DNA of 64,000 nt, from positions 2,862,676 through 2,926,675 of the forward strand of contig NZ_JAMQPR010000001.1 of NCBI RefSeq assembly GCF_026151345.1, written 5' to 3'. Under the pieces are notes generated by a model, which saw only the letters and a list, made by a program, of their open reading frames with translations, was not told the DNA's origin and did not search any database. Below are positions 27,153-35,190 of the stretch, piece by piece; the stretch's first letter is position 1, and each line of letters starts with the position of its first letter. A program made the translations under genes and the position numbers. The stretch is from Leptospira paudalimensis (GTDB lineage Bacteria > Spirochaetota > Leptospiria > Leptospirales > Leptospiraceae).

Positions 27153-27866
27153 ATGCTCCGACTGATCTCAATTCTATTGGTTCTTGTTCCTTTTTTTTGG
27201 GGATGCCTCAAAAATGATAATAATGCAGCTCTCAGCATCTTAGATGATAGTACCCCTGCTTTATACCCTTTCAATGGAGAAGTAGACACGAGTGTAACAA
27301 CAAGTTGTGGACAAGCATCTCCTGCCACTTCAACAACAGGTACTACAACGGGGACAACCACGGGAACCACTGGTTCAACTGGATCCAGCACAAATAACAC
27401 TCGTTTCTCTGTGATTTCACAGTTAATTTTTAAAACCAAAGAAACTTTAAATATCAGATTTCAATACGACAGTACTCAAATCCAAGGCAACATTGACCCT
27501 CAGCAAGGATTTATCCTCGCGGGTGGATTATTTGGAAAAACAGTCCAAGGCACACAAGGAACGGTGAAGTGGTTTAACCAAGGGATCAACATTGATACCT
27601 CCATTCAAAACGTTCAGCAGATATCTTTTTTTAATATTGAAATTCGTCTCAATGGTACGTATTCAACAACAGCTACAAATACTGCGACCATTCTACTCCA
27701 ATGTTATACAACTGATGGCGTAAACTGTACTTCTGTCACAACTACATCTAGATGTTTTACTTCTGATAACCGAACTTGTATCGTACAAAACACAAGTGAA
27801 GATGCAAAATCAGTGATCATATCCGGAACCATTAAATGTAACGCTCCTAATATTGTTCCACAGTAA
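27153..27866 (+). CDS. Hypothetical lipoprotein with Thr/Gly linker
   Basis: A 237-aa predicted lipoprotein (lipobox FFWGC). After the lipid anchor comes a disordered linker of Thr-Gly-Thr repeats, then a beta-rich domain with Asn and Thr. Five Cys near the C-terminus (LLQCYTTDGVNC, RCFTSDNRTC and a later KC) could form disulphides. I chose ATG 27153 over TTG 27144 because GGATGG precedes it. It is divergent from the ClC operon. No family is recognised; exposure on the surface is possible. Confidence 0.6.
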   Translation: MLRLISILLVLVPFFWGCLKNDNNAALSILDDSTPALYPFNGEVDTSVTTSCGQASPATSTTGTTTGTTTGTTGSTGSSTNNTRFSVISQLIFKTKETLNIRFQYDSTQIQGNIDPQQGFILAGGLFGKTVQGTQGTVKWFNQGINIDTSIQNVQQISFFNIEIRLNGTYSTTATNTATILLQCYTTDGVNCTSVTTTSRCFTSDNRTCIVQNTSEDAKSVIISGTIKCNAPNIVPQ

Positions 27867-27883
27867 ATAAACTATACTCTGGT

Positions 27884-30067
27884 TTGTTTCGTTTTGTTTT
27901 AAGTTTTTTATGTTTTCCTTTTCTGCTCTTTGCGGAAGGGGAATTCCATTTGATCCATCTTGGAACCAATCTCAATACTCCTTCCACCAATCTTTCGCAA
28001 CAATCCATTTACTACTTTGGATTCACCAAAGAAAGCCATTATTACGAAATCCAATTAGAAGAAGATCCAACTCGTTACATTCATTTTGAGAATGGGATGT
28101 TATCTGAGATTGATTGTGAGATTTACCAAAATAACAAAAAAATAAAAAAATTCCAAACTGGTTTGTTTCGAAAAAAACTACCTGAGGTTTCCTATACAGG
28201 CGGATTTTTATTCCCAGCGAAAGAAAAAGGATTATATCGATTTCGCATCCAATCAGATGATACCCATCGAATCAATTTTCATATTCGAAAAGAATCAGAG
28301 TTATTTCAATATACAAAGTCTTTATCCTTATGGCAAGGACTCTACCTTGGACTCTGTATCCTCTTATGTCTGTTCACTGCCGCCCAGTATGTTTTACTCA
28401 GAGAAAAAATCTCTCTACTATTGACATTTGCAATATCAACAATTCTATTCACGAATGTTTTGCGATCTGGGTTGTTTTATGAATATGGATTCAGTAATTT
28501 GGAATGGTTTTTTCGTTATGTTCCGGGATTATTGTCTTTAAGTCCAATTGGTTTTGTTTTATTCCTAAGAGAGTTTTTGCAGATAAAAAAGGAACATCCA
28601 AATTTTGATAAATATGTAAAACTTTATCTATATTTAATGTTGGCTTCTATCATTTTAGCAATCATAGACCTTCAACTCTATTTTCGGTTTATTTACACCA
28701 ACAGTTTTATGTTATCGACTACAACTTTTGGTTATTCGATATACTGCTTGATCAAAAAAAAGGAACATGCCAATGTTCTATTTTTTGCCTTCCTCGTAAG
28801 ACAAATCAGCACAATACTTCTAATTTTTACTAACACTGGTTATCTTCCTTCTTTCCCTTTCTTAAGTTCCGCAAATGAAATTGGTGCCGCTATTCAAATG
28901 ACTATCTTTACGATTGTCATTTCAAAATTTCAAATTCAAACCAGGATCATCAAAGAACAAACCGTAACAAAAGTTAATGAAGAACTGGAGTTTATGGTTT
29001 CGGAGAGAACAAAAGAACTTCAATTACAAAAAGAAAAATTAGAATCTACTATCTTACAATTAAGCCAAACCGAAAACCAACTAGCCCTATCAGAAAAAAT
29101 GACTGAACTCGGAAAACTAGTAGCAGGGGTTGCCCACGAAATTAATAACCCGCTGAGTGCCATCAAAGCCTCAATCGAAACTCTAATGGAATCCAAACAA
29201 AACGAAACAAGTCAACTCGGTTCCAAGGAAAACATTTATGATAGTCTATCAACACCAGAAATCAATACTTTAAAACAACTTTTCCGATACCAATCCGACT
29301 TTGGATTATTAGCTAGTTATACAGAACGTAAGGAAAAAAAATCTGATCTCAAAAAAACACTAAAAGATAATGATTTGGATTATGACGAAGCAACTTTAGA
29401 AAAGTTTTTGGATGTCGGGATCACAAAACTTGAAGAAGACCAAATTTTATTATTAAAAAAAGGAAAAGAAAAACTTACCGATTTAATTTTAGATGAAAAA
29501 AACTTTCGACTCCACTTATCAATCATTCAGATTGCAGTTGACCGTTCTTCAAAAATCATTCTAGCTCTTAAAAACTTTTCAAGAATCACTCATTCAGAAC
29601 ATAGAAAAATTTTCACTCTACTTGAAAACATTGAAACCGTAATTACAATTTACCAATACCGAATGAGAAGTAAAGTTTCCTTAAAAAAAATATTTTTAAC
29701 AGATGCAACTCTACTTGGATGGCCCGAGGACCTAATGCGTGTTTGGACAAATTTAATTTTAAATGCATTAGAAGCCATGAAACAAAAAGGCAATCTTACC
29801 ATTAGTTCTGAAAAAAAAGGGAAACATGTCGAAGTGAAAGTGATCGATAACGGTCCTGGGATTCCGATCGAAATTCAAAAAAAGATATTTGAACCTTTTT
29901 TTACAACCAAACAACAAGGGGAAGGAACTGGTATGGGTCTTGGAATCACCAAATCCATCATTGAAAAACACAATGGATCCATTACTTTAGAATCAGAGCC
30001 AGGCAGAACTTGTTTTTCCATTTTGCTTCCTGTGATCGAACTGATAGACCCGAATGAAACAGAATGA
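27884..30067 (+). CDS. 7TMR-DISM sensor histidine kinase
   Basis: A 727-aa hybrid of a signal peptide, an extracytoplasmic beta-rich DISM domain, seven TM helices (about 145-350), a coiled coil and a kinase core. His418 lies in GVAHEINNPLSAIKAS. The N box WTNLILNALEAM, G1 DNGPGIP, F box FEPFFTTK and G2 GTGMGLGIT are intact. An insertion of about 150 residues, rich in Lys and Asp, separates the H box from the ATPase domain. It starts at TTG 27884; no ATG is available before the signal sequence. No response regulator is adjacent. Confidence 0.88.
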   Translation: MFRFVLSFLCFPFLLFAEGEFHLIHLGTNLNTPSTNLSQQSIYYFGFTKESHYYEIQLEEDPTRYIHFENGMLSEIDCEIYQNNKKIKKFQTGLFRKKLPEVSYTGGFLFPAKEKGLYRFRIQSDDTHRINFHIRKESELFQYTKSLSLWQGLYLGLCILLCLFTAAQYVLLREKISLLLTFAISTILFTNVLRSGLFYEYGFSNLEWFFRYVPGLLSLSPIGFVLFLREFLQIKKEHPNFDKYVKLYLYLMLASIILAIIDLQLYFRFIYTNSFMLSTTTFGYSIYCLIKKKEHANVLFFAFLVRQISTILLIFTNTGYLPSFPFLSSANEIGAAIQMTIFTIVISKFQIQTRIIKEQTVTKVNEELEFMVSERTKELQLQKEKLESTILQLSQTENQLALSEKMTELGKLVAGVAHEINNPLSAIKASIETLMESKQNETSQLGSKENIYDSLSTPEINTLKQLFRYQSDFGLLASYTERKEKKSDLKKTLKDNDLDYDEATLEKFLDVGITKLEEDQILLLKKGKEKLTDLILDEKNFRLHLSIIQIAVDRSSKIILALKNFSRITHSEHRKIFTLLENIETVITIYQYRMRSKVSLKKIFLTDATLLGWPEDLMRVWTNLILNALEAMKQKGNLTISSEKKGKHVEVKVIDNGPGIPIEIQKKIFEPFFTTKQQGEGTGMGLGITKSIIEKHNGSITLESEPGRTCFSILLPVIELIDPNETE

Positions 30068-30075
30068 AATTTTAT

Positions 30076-31029
30076 TTAAGTTAGTCGATTTAATTGTTCG
30101 ATGAATAGTTCCCTTTCTTCTGTTTTAGGGAATTGGTTTAAAAAAAGCAATAAGTCATTTTTTTCGGATTCCAATTCTTTATGAAGAATGTTTGGAATAT
30201 TTTTTGAATTCATTAAGTTTAGGATAGTTTTCTCATCATTTTCATCCCGAAATTCTTTTTGAAACATCCGATTCAATTTAGATTTTTCAATGATACTAAG
30301 TTTTGATCGTAATAATAAAACTGGATACGTAAAAAGTCCGTTTTTAAAGTCTTTTAAAAACTCTTTCCCACTTGTTTTTGAATCTTCAAAATAATCGAGA
30401 CAATCATCTTTTTTTTGGAATAACTTTCCTAGTCTAACACCAAATTGGCGGAACTGTTTTCTCTCTGATTTTGATTTGTTAGCCAAGATTGCCGCAGATT
30501 CAGTGCAGACACCAAATAATGAAGCTGTTTTTCCATAAATGATTTGGTCATAAATCTTAAGAGTGATTTTAGGATTTTTTTCCCATTCCATTTGCAGGAG
30601 TTCACTCACTGATAAATCACGAAGCACTTGGGAAAAAATTTCCATGAGTTCTGAATTTCCAAGGGAATTGAGTCGGCTGATTCCACATGCCAATAAATAA
30701 TCACCTGCAAGGATGGCTGTTTTGTTTCCGAAACTTGCACCAATCGTAGGTTTCCCCCTTCGGATTGGGGCATTATCAACAACATCATCATGAAGTAAAC
30801 TAGCAGCATGGATGAGTTCGGCTACACTTCCCACATCCAACCAACTAACATCCTTTACTTTCAAAAATTGGCAAAAAAGATAATGAGCAAAAGGTCGAAT
30901 CCTTTTCCCACCAGAAGTAATTACCTGTTTTTTTATCTTTTTGAGAATAGGAATGTCTTCATGAATGATATTATCTAAATTTTTATCAAATTTTGATAAT
31001 ACAGATTGGATATTGAATTTAGACTTCAT
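30076..31029 (-). CDS. Trans-polyprenyl diphosphate synthase
   Basis: A 317-aa isoprenoid chain elongase. The first aspartate-rich motif is LLHDDVVDNAPIRRG and the second is FQKKDDCLDYFED. GGKRIRP near the N-terminus binds the substrate diphosphate. Residues before the first motif (AELIHAA) are small, compatible with long chains. It probably makes the octaprenyl-type tail of the quinone, but chain length cannot be read reliably. It is 3 bp downstream of the SirB1-like gene on the same strand. Confidence 0.9.
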   Translation of the reverse strand: MKSKFNIQSVLSKFDKNLDNIIHEDIPILKKIKKQVITSGGKRIRPFAHYLFCQFLKVKDVSWLDVGSVAELIHAASLLHDDVVDNAPIRRGKPTIGASFGNKTAILAGDYLLACGISRLNSLGNSELMEIFSQVLRDLSVSELLQMEWEKNPKITLKIYDQIIYGKTASLFGVCTESAAILANKSKSERKQFRQFGVRLGKLFQKKDDCLDYFEDSKTSGKEFLKDFKNGLFTYPVLLLRSKLSIIEKSKLNRMFQKEFRDENDEKTILNLMNSKNIPNILHKELESEKNDLLLFLNQFPKTEERELFIEQLNRLT

Positions 31030-31032
31030 CTG

Positions 31033-31926
31033 TTATTCAACATGTGTGGATCGACTTTCGAGAATCTGAAGATGATCCTTAATCATATTTTCCATTTCTT
31101 TGGTCTGATTATCTCTATAAATGTGGAGTAAATTTCGGCACATACGTTTGATCATAGATAGTGTAGATGCCTTTGTGAAATATTTTGGTGAATTGGAATA
31201 TCCATTTGCTTCCAAAAATTTCTCACAGGTAAATTTATCTAATAAAACCCCACCATGAAAGGGATCGATGTATGTGAAATATCCATCTGATTCGTATTGC
31301 AAAAGAAAATGTAATGGTAAATTGGTGCCGTATAAAGGCAAACCAAGACGTTGAGCAACAAGAAGGTATACAACAGACAATGAAATTGGAATTCCCAAAC
31401 GACTTTTGATTACTTGGAATAAATAGGAATTTCCTGGATCATTATAATTTTGGATATTTCCAACAAATCCTTCTTCTTGGAACATCACCTGACAAAGAAT
31501 TTGGACTTTGAGTTCATCTGTTAGATAACCTGAATGATCATCATATAACTCAGAAATACGAAGAGCAATTCGATCTAATTCATGTTTGATTTCTGCATAA
31601 TTTTGATCAGGAAAACCAATACTTGAAAGTTGAACAACCATCTCTTCCAAATCTTTATAATGATTTGTATTCCCACGTAACGTGAGTTTGAAGAAAGAAT
31701 GTCTTAATCGATGGCGTAAAATTTCTGATTTTAGATTTCTAGCTTGGACACGAAGATAAGGATCTTTCACTTCATCCAAGGCAGACTCCAATTGAATTTG
31801 CCAAGGAATACGCGAAGCGATCAATTTTAAGATAAAACGTTTTTTTTCTGCAGGAGCTACTTCCCAATCATACAATAAACGAGTGATATCATCCGGGTAA
31901 AAATCAGGAAAGGAGTTTTGTCCCAT
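31033..31926 (-). CDS. SirB1/transglutaminase-like-core protein
   Basis: A 297-aa member of the SirB1 family. Signatures are FVGNIQNYNDPGNSYLFQVI, SRLGIPISLSVVYLLVAQRLGLP and NLPLHFLLQY. These correspond to the transglutaminase-like core 2 domain, though a catalytic Cys is not evident in the usual place. The N-terminal third is helical. The biochemical role is not established. It lies in a minus-strand run with the prenyl synthase. Confidence 0.82.
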   Translation of the reverse strand: MGQNSFPDFYPDDITRLLYDWEVAPAEKKRFILKLIASRIPWQIQLESALDEVKDPYLRVQARNLKSEILRHRLRHSFFKLTLRGNTNHYKDLEEMVVQLSSIGFPDQNYAEIKHELDRIALRISELYDDHSGYLTDELKVQILCQVMFQEEGFVGNIQNYNDPGNSYLFQVIKSRLGIPISLSVVYLLVAQRLGLPLYGTNLPLHFLLQYESDGYFTYIDPFHGGVLLDKFTCEKFLEANGYSNSPKYFTKASTLSMIKRMCRNLLHIYRDNQTKEMENMIKDHLQILESRSTHVE

Positions 31927-31974
31927 GCAAAAACTATCTTGATTAAAATGAAAAAGTCAATCGAAACAAAAAGT

Positions 31975-32787
31975 TTAAGCTAATTCTGCAAGAGCTTGTG
32001 CTTCTTGTTCTTTATTTGGTGGAGTACCATGCCACTTAGGATTGTTTTCCATATAAGAAACACCTTTACCTAAAATGGTTCTAAAGACAATGAGTGTTGG
32101 TCCACCAGTATGTTGTTTCGCTTTTGCAAATGCAGAGAAAATTTCTTCCATATTATGTCCGTCTGCATTGATCACATTCCAACCAAACATCTCAAATTTT
32201 TTATCCAATGGTTCTAACTTCATTACTTCTTCTGTGTTACCATCAATTTGAATGTAGTTACGATCCATAAACGCAATGAGGTTATCGGTTTTAAAATGAA
32301 CTGCAGATTGGGCAGCTTCCCAAGTCATACCTTCACCACATTCACCATCAGATATACATGTATAAATTTTATATGTCTCTTTCTTTAACTTTGCACCAAG
32401 TGCAAGCCCAACGGAAACGGAGAGACCTTGTCCAAGGGAACCAGAACTAGATTCAATTCCCTTCATATAACGAGTAGAAGGGTGTCCTTGTAAATAAGAG
32501 TTGATGTTTCGGAATGTCAATAGGTCTTCCACTGGAAAGTAACCAGAAAGTCCCATGGCAGCATAACGAACTGCACAAACGTGTCCATTGGATAAAATCA
32601 AACGGTCTCGTTCTGACCATTCTGGATTTTTGGGGTCATGGTTGAGTATTGAAGTATAAAGGGCAGCGTAGATATCAGCAAGTCCAAGTGGTCCACCTGG
32701 GTGACCAGAATTAGCTGCCGTAACCATTTTGATTACTTGGATTCGGATATCATTTGCAAATTTCTTTGCGACTTCAATTTTTTCCAT
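31975..32787 (-). CDS. Transketolase, N-terminal (TPP-binding) subunit
   Basis: A 270-aa half-transketolase. The TPP-binding half has [29 protein letters not shown], and GDGEC-like [13 protein letters not shown] ending in the TPP/Mg region. A final motif HGTPPN is typical. ATG 32787 is chosen since AAGGA sits at correct spacing; the ATG at 32793 would touch it. The C-terminal (transketolase_C) subunit that must pair with it is absent from both sides, so it is encoded elsewhere. It serves the pentose phosphate pathway. Confidence 0.9.
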   Translation of the reverse strand: MEKIEVAKKFANDIRIQVIKMVTAANSGHPGGPLGLADIYAALYTSILNHDPKNPEWSERDRLILSNGHVCAVRYAAMGLSGYFPVEDLLTFRNINSYLQGHPSTRYMKGIESSSGSLGQGLSVSVGLALGAKLKKETYKIYTCISDGECGEGMTWEAAQSAVHFKTDNLIAFMDRNYIQIDGNTEEVMKLEPLDKKFEMFGWNVINADGHNMEEIFSAFAKAKQHTGGPTLIVFRTILGKGVSYMENNPKWHGTPPNKEQEAQALAELA

Positions 32788-32796
32788 GAACATTCC

Positions 32797-33186
32797 TTAA
32801 AGCGGTTTTGATTGAAATAAAAACAGACCGGAGATATAAACAATCGTGTACAAAGGCAAAAAGATGTAATGCAATTTTACATGCAAATTTCGATTTCTTT
32901 TCCACCCTGTGAAACCCATGACAAGCATCAAAACAAGGCTGATGGCTGCAAAAAAACGATGGGTATGAATGACAAAATCAGGTGCAGTTGGATAAATCTG
33001 AAACTCAGATATACCACCTAACAAATATTTGATACACAATAAATAAACCGCAGCTGTTAAATTTGAACCAATTCCAATCAAATTTGCAATTCGATGTTTT
33101 GTAATGTCAACTTTCCTAAAAAAATAACCAGTATAAAATCCCAAAATGGATAGGGTCATTAAAGAATTCACAAAAAACAGTGCCAT
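32797..33186 (-). CDS. Small four-TM membrane protein (DUF420-like)
   Basis: A 129-aa inner-membrane protein with four TM helices and several conserved-looking His residues (TKHRIANLIG, HTHRFFAAISLVL, LHYIFLPLY). The His-rich four-helix layout resembles DUF420/CtaM-type or b561-like proteins linked to haem and cytochrome oxidase, but the match is weak. It lies 9 bp before the transketolase start, so they may be co-transcribed. Substrate or cofactor is unknown. Confidence 0.55.
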   Translation of the reverse strand: MALFFVNSLMTLSILGFYTGYFFRKVDITKHRIANLIGIGSNLTAAVYLLCIKYLLGGISEFQIYPTAPDFVIHTHRFFAAISLVLMLVMGFTGWKRNRNLHVKLHYIFLPLYTIVYISGLFLFQSKPL

Positions 33187-33270
33187 CTAGGGTCATTCTG
33201 TAAGAATCCATTGCCACTCAAAGAATTTTTATTTGACCTTAACAGCTTTTCACAAAAATTGGATATGCAT

Positions 33271-33345
33271 GCCGCCTTAGCTCAGTGGTAGAGCAGCTGT
33301 TTTGTAAACAGCCGGTCGGAGGTTCAAATCCCTCAGGCGGCTCCA
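33271..33345 (+). tRNA. tRNA-Thr (anticodon TGT)
   Basis: The acceptor GCCGCCT pairs with AGGCGGC, followed by discriminator T and an encoded CCA. The D arm is GCTC/GAGC. The anticodon arm GCTGT-TTTGTAA-ACAGC gives anticodon TGT. The T arm is GGAGG-TTCAAAT-CCCTC. All arms pair fully. Confidence 0.97.
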
Positions 33346-33351
33346 TGCAAC

Positions 33352-33426
<75 letters not shown>

Positions 33427-33439
<13 letters not shown>

Positions 33440-33687
33440 AACTAAGTTTCGTTTCAACGGAACAAAATCCCCAACTAACAACTAATTGAAGGATTCGAAT
33501 AGAACCCGAGCGACTTCGACCCATAGGGAGAAGTTTCCGCATGGATGCGGAAAAGCGAGCGGTGACGGGCCCGCGCGAACGTAGCCAGGATGGCGGAGTG
33601 AAGGGTGGGCGAACCTTCCCTGCCCAATCAAGTCTCTATTACCACAAATCAATTCCCAACTAACACCAAACTGAAGGATTCGAATAG
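33427..33687. repeat. Degenerate duplication of tRNA-Tyr 3' end and flank
   Basis: CCTTCCCTGCCCAA occurs at 33427-33440 (end of the live tRNA-Tyr) and again at 33614-33627. GAAGGATTCGAATAG occurs at 33488-33502 and 33673-33687. CCCAACTAACA is also shared. The units repeat at about 186 bp but are diverged between these blocks. GAAGGATTCGAA is itself the reverse complement of the tRNA T-arm. The segment 33580-33613 begins GCCAGGATGGCGGAGTG, like the 5' part of a type II tRNA. The 33440-33733 interval has no credible protein gene. Confidence 0.65.
33513..33553 (+). ncRNA. Two adjacent hairpins in a GC-rich island
   Basis: Hairpin 1 pairs ACTTC (33513-33517) with GAAGT (33530-33534) and CCC with GGG around an ATA loop. 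Hairpin 2 pairs TTTCCGCA (33534-33541) with TGCGGAAA (33546-33553) around TGGA. They share one base. The local GC content is far above the surroundings. Whether it is transcribed is unknown; processing from the tRNA transcript is possible. Confidence 0.3.
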
Positions 33688-33733
33688 AGGAGATCGTCTG
33701 CGACCCCGCGAAGCATTCATAAAAAGCTGACCC

Positions 33734-34204
33734 TTAAGGAATCACCCAACTCGAAATTTTCGTTCGGTAGAAGTAATAAGCTCCATCCTTTTTCTTTTGC
33801 ACTTGAACCCCAAATTGTCCTCGTTTGGAGCGAACCATGGAAACAAAAACCATTGGTTCCATACCTTCCCAAACGACTGTAGGGAAAACTTGTTTTCCCA
33901 TGGAATCATAAAATGCCCACTGCGTTTCTGTTAGGTCTGTTATCTCTTCTGTAAAAAAAGATTCCAACCCTACTTCTCCCTCAAGAACAGAAAAACAATT
34001 CAATTGGTTTCCTATTGGATTTCTTCCATACACTTGGATGGGATTTTGTTTGCAAAAGCGTAACTGGCTCCTAACACCTGTTTGGAACTCTAACTTTAGA
34101 ATTTCGTCAGGAGTGACAAGGAAATTTGATAATACAGGTAAGGTAATCAAAAGAAAGAAGAATGAAATACCGATCTGAAATAATTTTTCTTTCAATTGGT
34201 TCAT
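33734..34204 (-). CDS. Membrane-anchored hypothetical protein
   Basis: A 156-aa protein with an N-terminal TM or signal anchor (IGISFFFLLITLPVLS) and a beta-rich exported domain ending in RTKISSWVIP. Two Cys (LRFCKQN and LNCFSV) could form a disulphide. No family is recognised. It overlaps the upstream TPR-like lipoprotein gene by 4 bp, so it is the last gene of the operon with the PBP. Confidence 0.55.
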   Translation of the reverse strand: MNQLKEKLFQIGISFFFLLITLPVLSNFLVTPDEILKLEFQTGVRSQLRFCKQNPIQVYGRNPIGNQLNCFSVLEGEVGLESFFTEEITDLTETQWAFYDSMGKQVFPTVVWEGMEPMVFVSMVRSKRGQFGVQVQKKKDGAYYFYRTKISSWVIP

Positions 34205-35190
34205 AAACTATCCTTTGGATACAACACGTTTAAAAATTCGTTTCCCTCTCGTTCAGCGAGAATTCGAATGCTTGCATAAATTGGTCGTGTTGATTGTGCA
34301 CCATTGGGAGAACAATGATAATGAAGGAGAGTTTCGATCTCATCAAATGGAGATACAAAAAATTTAAATGTAGAACACATTTCTTTTGTTTTTCCTTGTA
34401 ACACTAGAGATTTACTTGCTTCTAAATCAGCTCTAGGTTTTGCAAAAAAACTACCACTCATTCGAAAATAACGAGCAGATAACTCATGTTCATTGGAATG
34501 TCGGTAATGGACTCCCATTAAATACAATATATCAGATTTTTCTTGGTCTGATCGTTCTTTGTCAGAATCTGTTAAAATTCTTTTTAAGAATTCTTTTCCT
34601 TGCTCTGTATCTAATTTTAATTCAGAAATTCCGATGAATAATGGTGTAAGAAACATACCAGGATTTTCTTCGTAAAGAGATAAAATCACTTTGTATTGTT
34701 TGCGTTTTAATAAGAGTATGGAAGAAAATTCATATAATTTTGGCAAATTTCGTAGTTTCAAATACTCTCGCAATTCACTCGAATTCTCTAGGTTTGCCTT
34801 TGAAGATAAAACATATGTGGAAGATAATTCGGAAACACTGATTGGTTTATAAATTTCAGCAAGTTGGTTCCAAATCCATGACCGATCTTTTGATGGAATA
34901 TGCGAGGGGAAACGACTTCCTAAAAATAAAGCATCTAATAACTTTGAATGTTTTTTATACAGAAAGAATAAACGAGAAACAACTGCTTTCTGTAATTTAC
35001 CACTAGGTTTTTGACTGAGTGCTTTTTCATATAAGGGAATCGCAAACAAAGTATTTGATTGTTCCATTTCATACGCTTCTTCGTATGCACCATTTGCGAA
35101 AAGGGGAAATAATATCCCAGATACTGAACAACTACCAACATATAATACAAAGGCGAATACTAAACTTTGAAATTTCAACAATTGGTACAA
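34201..35190 (-). CDS. TPR-like predicted lipoprotein
   Basis: A 329-aa predicted lipoprotein (lipobox YVGSC). The mature part is entirely helical with tetratricopeptide-like pairs: AYEEAYEMEQSNTLFAIPLYEKAL and later ILYLMGVHYRHSNEHELSARYFRMSG. It probably acts as a periplasmic scaffold. It starts immediately after the PBP gene stop and overlaps the next gene by 4 bp. A role with the PBP, as outer-membrane lipoprotein activators have in other bacteria, is an inference from the operon. Confidence 0.6.
   Translation of the reverse strand: MYQLLKFQSLVFAFVLYVGSCSVSGILFPLFANGAYEEAYEMEQSNTLFAIPLYEKALSQKPSGKLQKAVVSRLFFLYKKHSKLLDALFLGSRFPSHIPSKDRSWIWNQLAEIYKPISVSELSSTYVLSSKANLENSSELREYLKLRNLPKLYEFSSILLLKRKQYKVILSLYEENPGMFLTPLFIGISELKLDTEQGKEFLKRILTDSDKERSDQEKSDILYLMGVHYRHSNEHELSARYFRMSGSFFAKPRADLEASKSLVLQGKTKEMCSTFKFFVSPFDEIETLLHYHCSPNGAQSTRPIYASIRILAEREGNEFLNVLYPKDSL

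Noticed and set aside
27074..27439. Minus-strand frame with PVVPVVVPVVVPVV repeats
   Set aside because: It is the reverse of the Thr-Gly linker of the plus-strand lipoprotein and only reflects that repeat.
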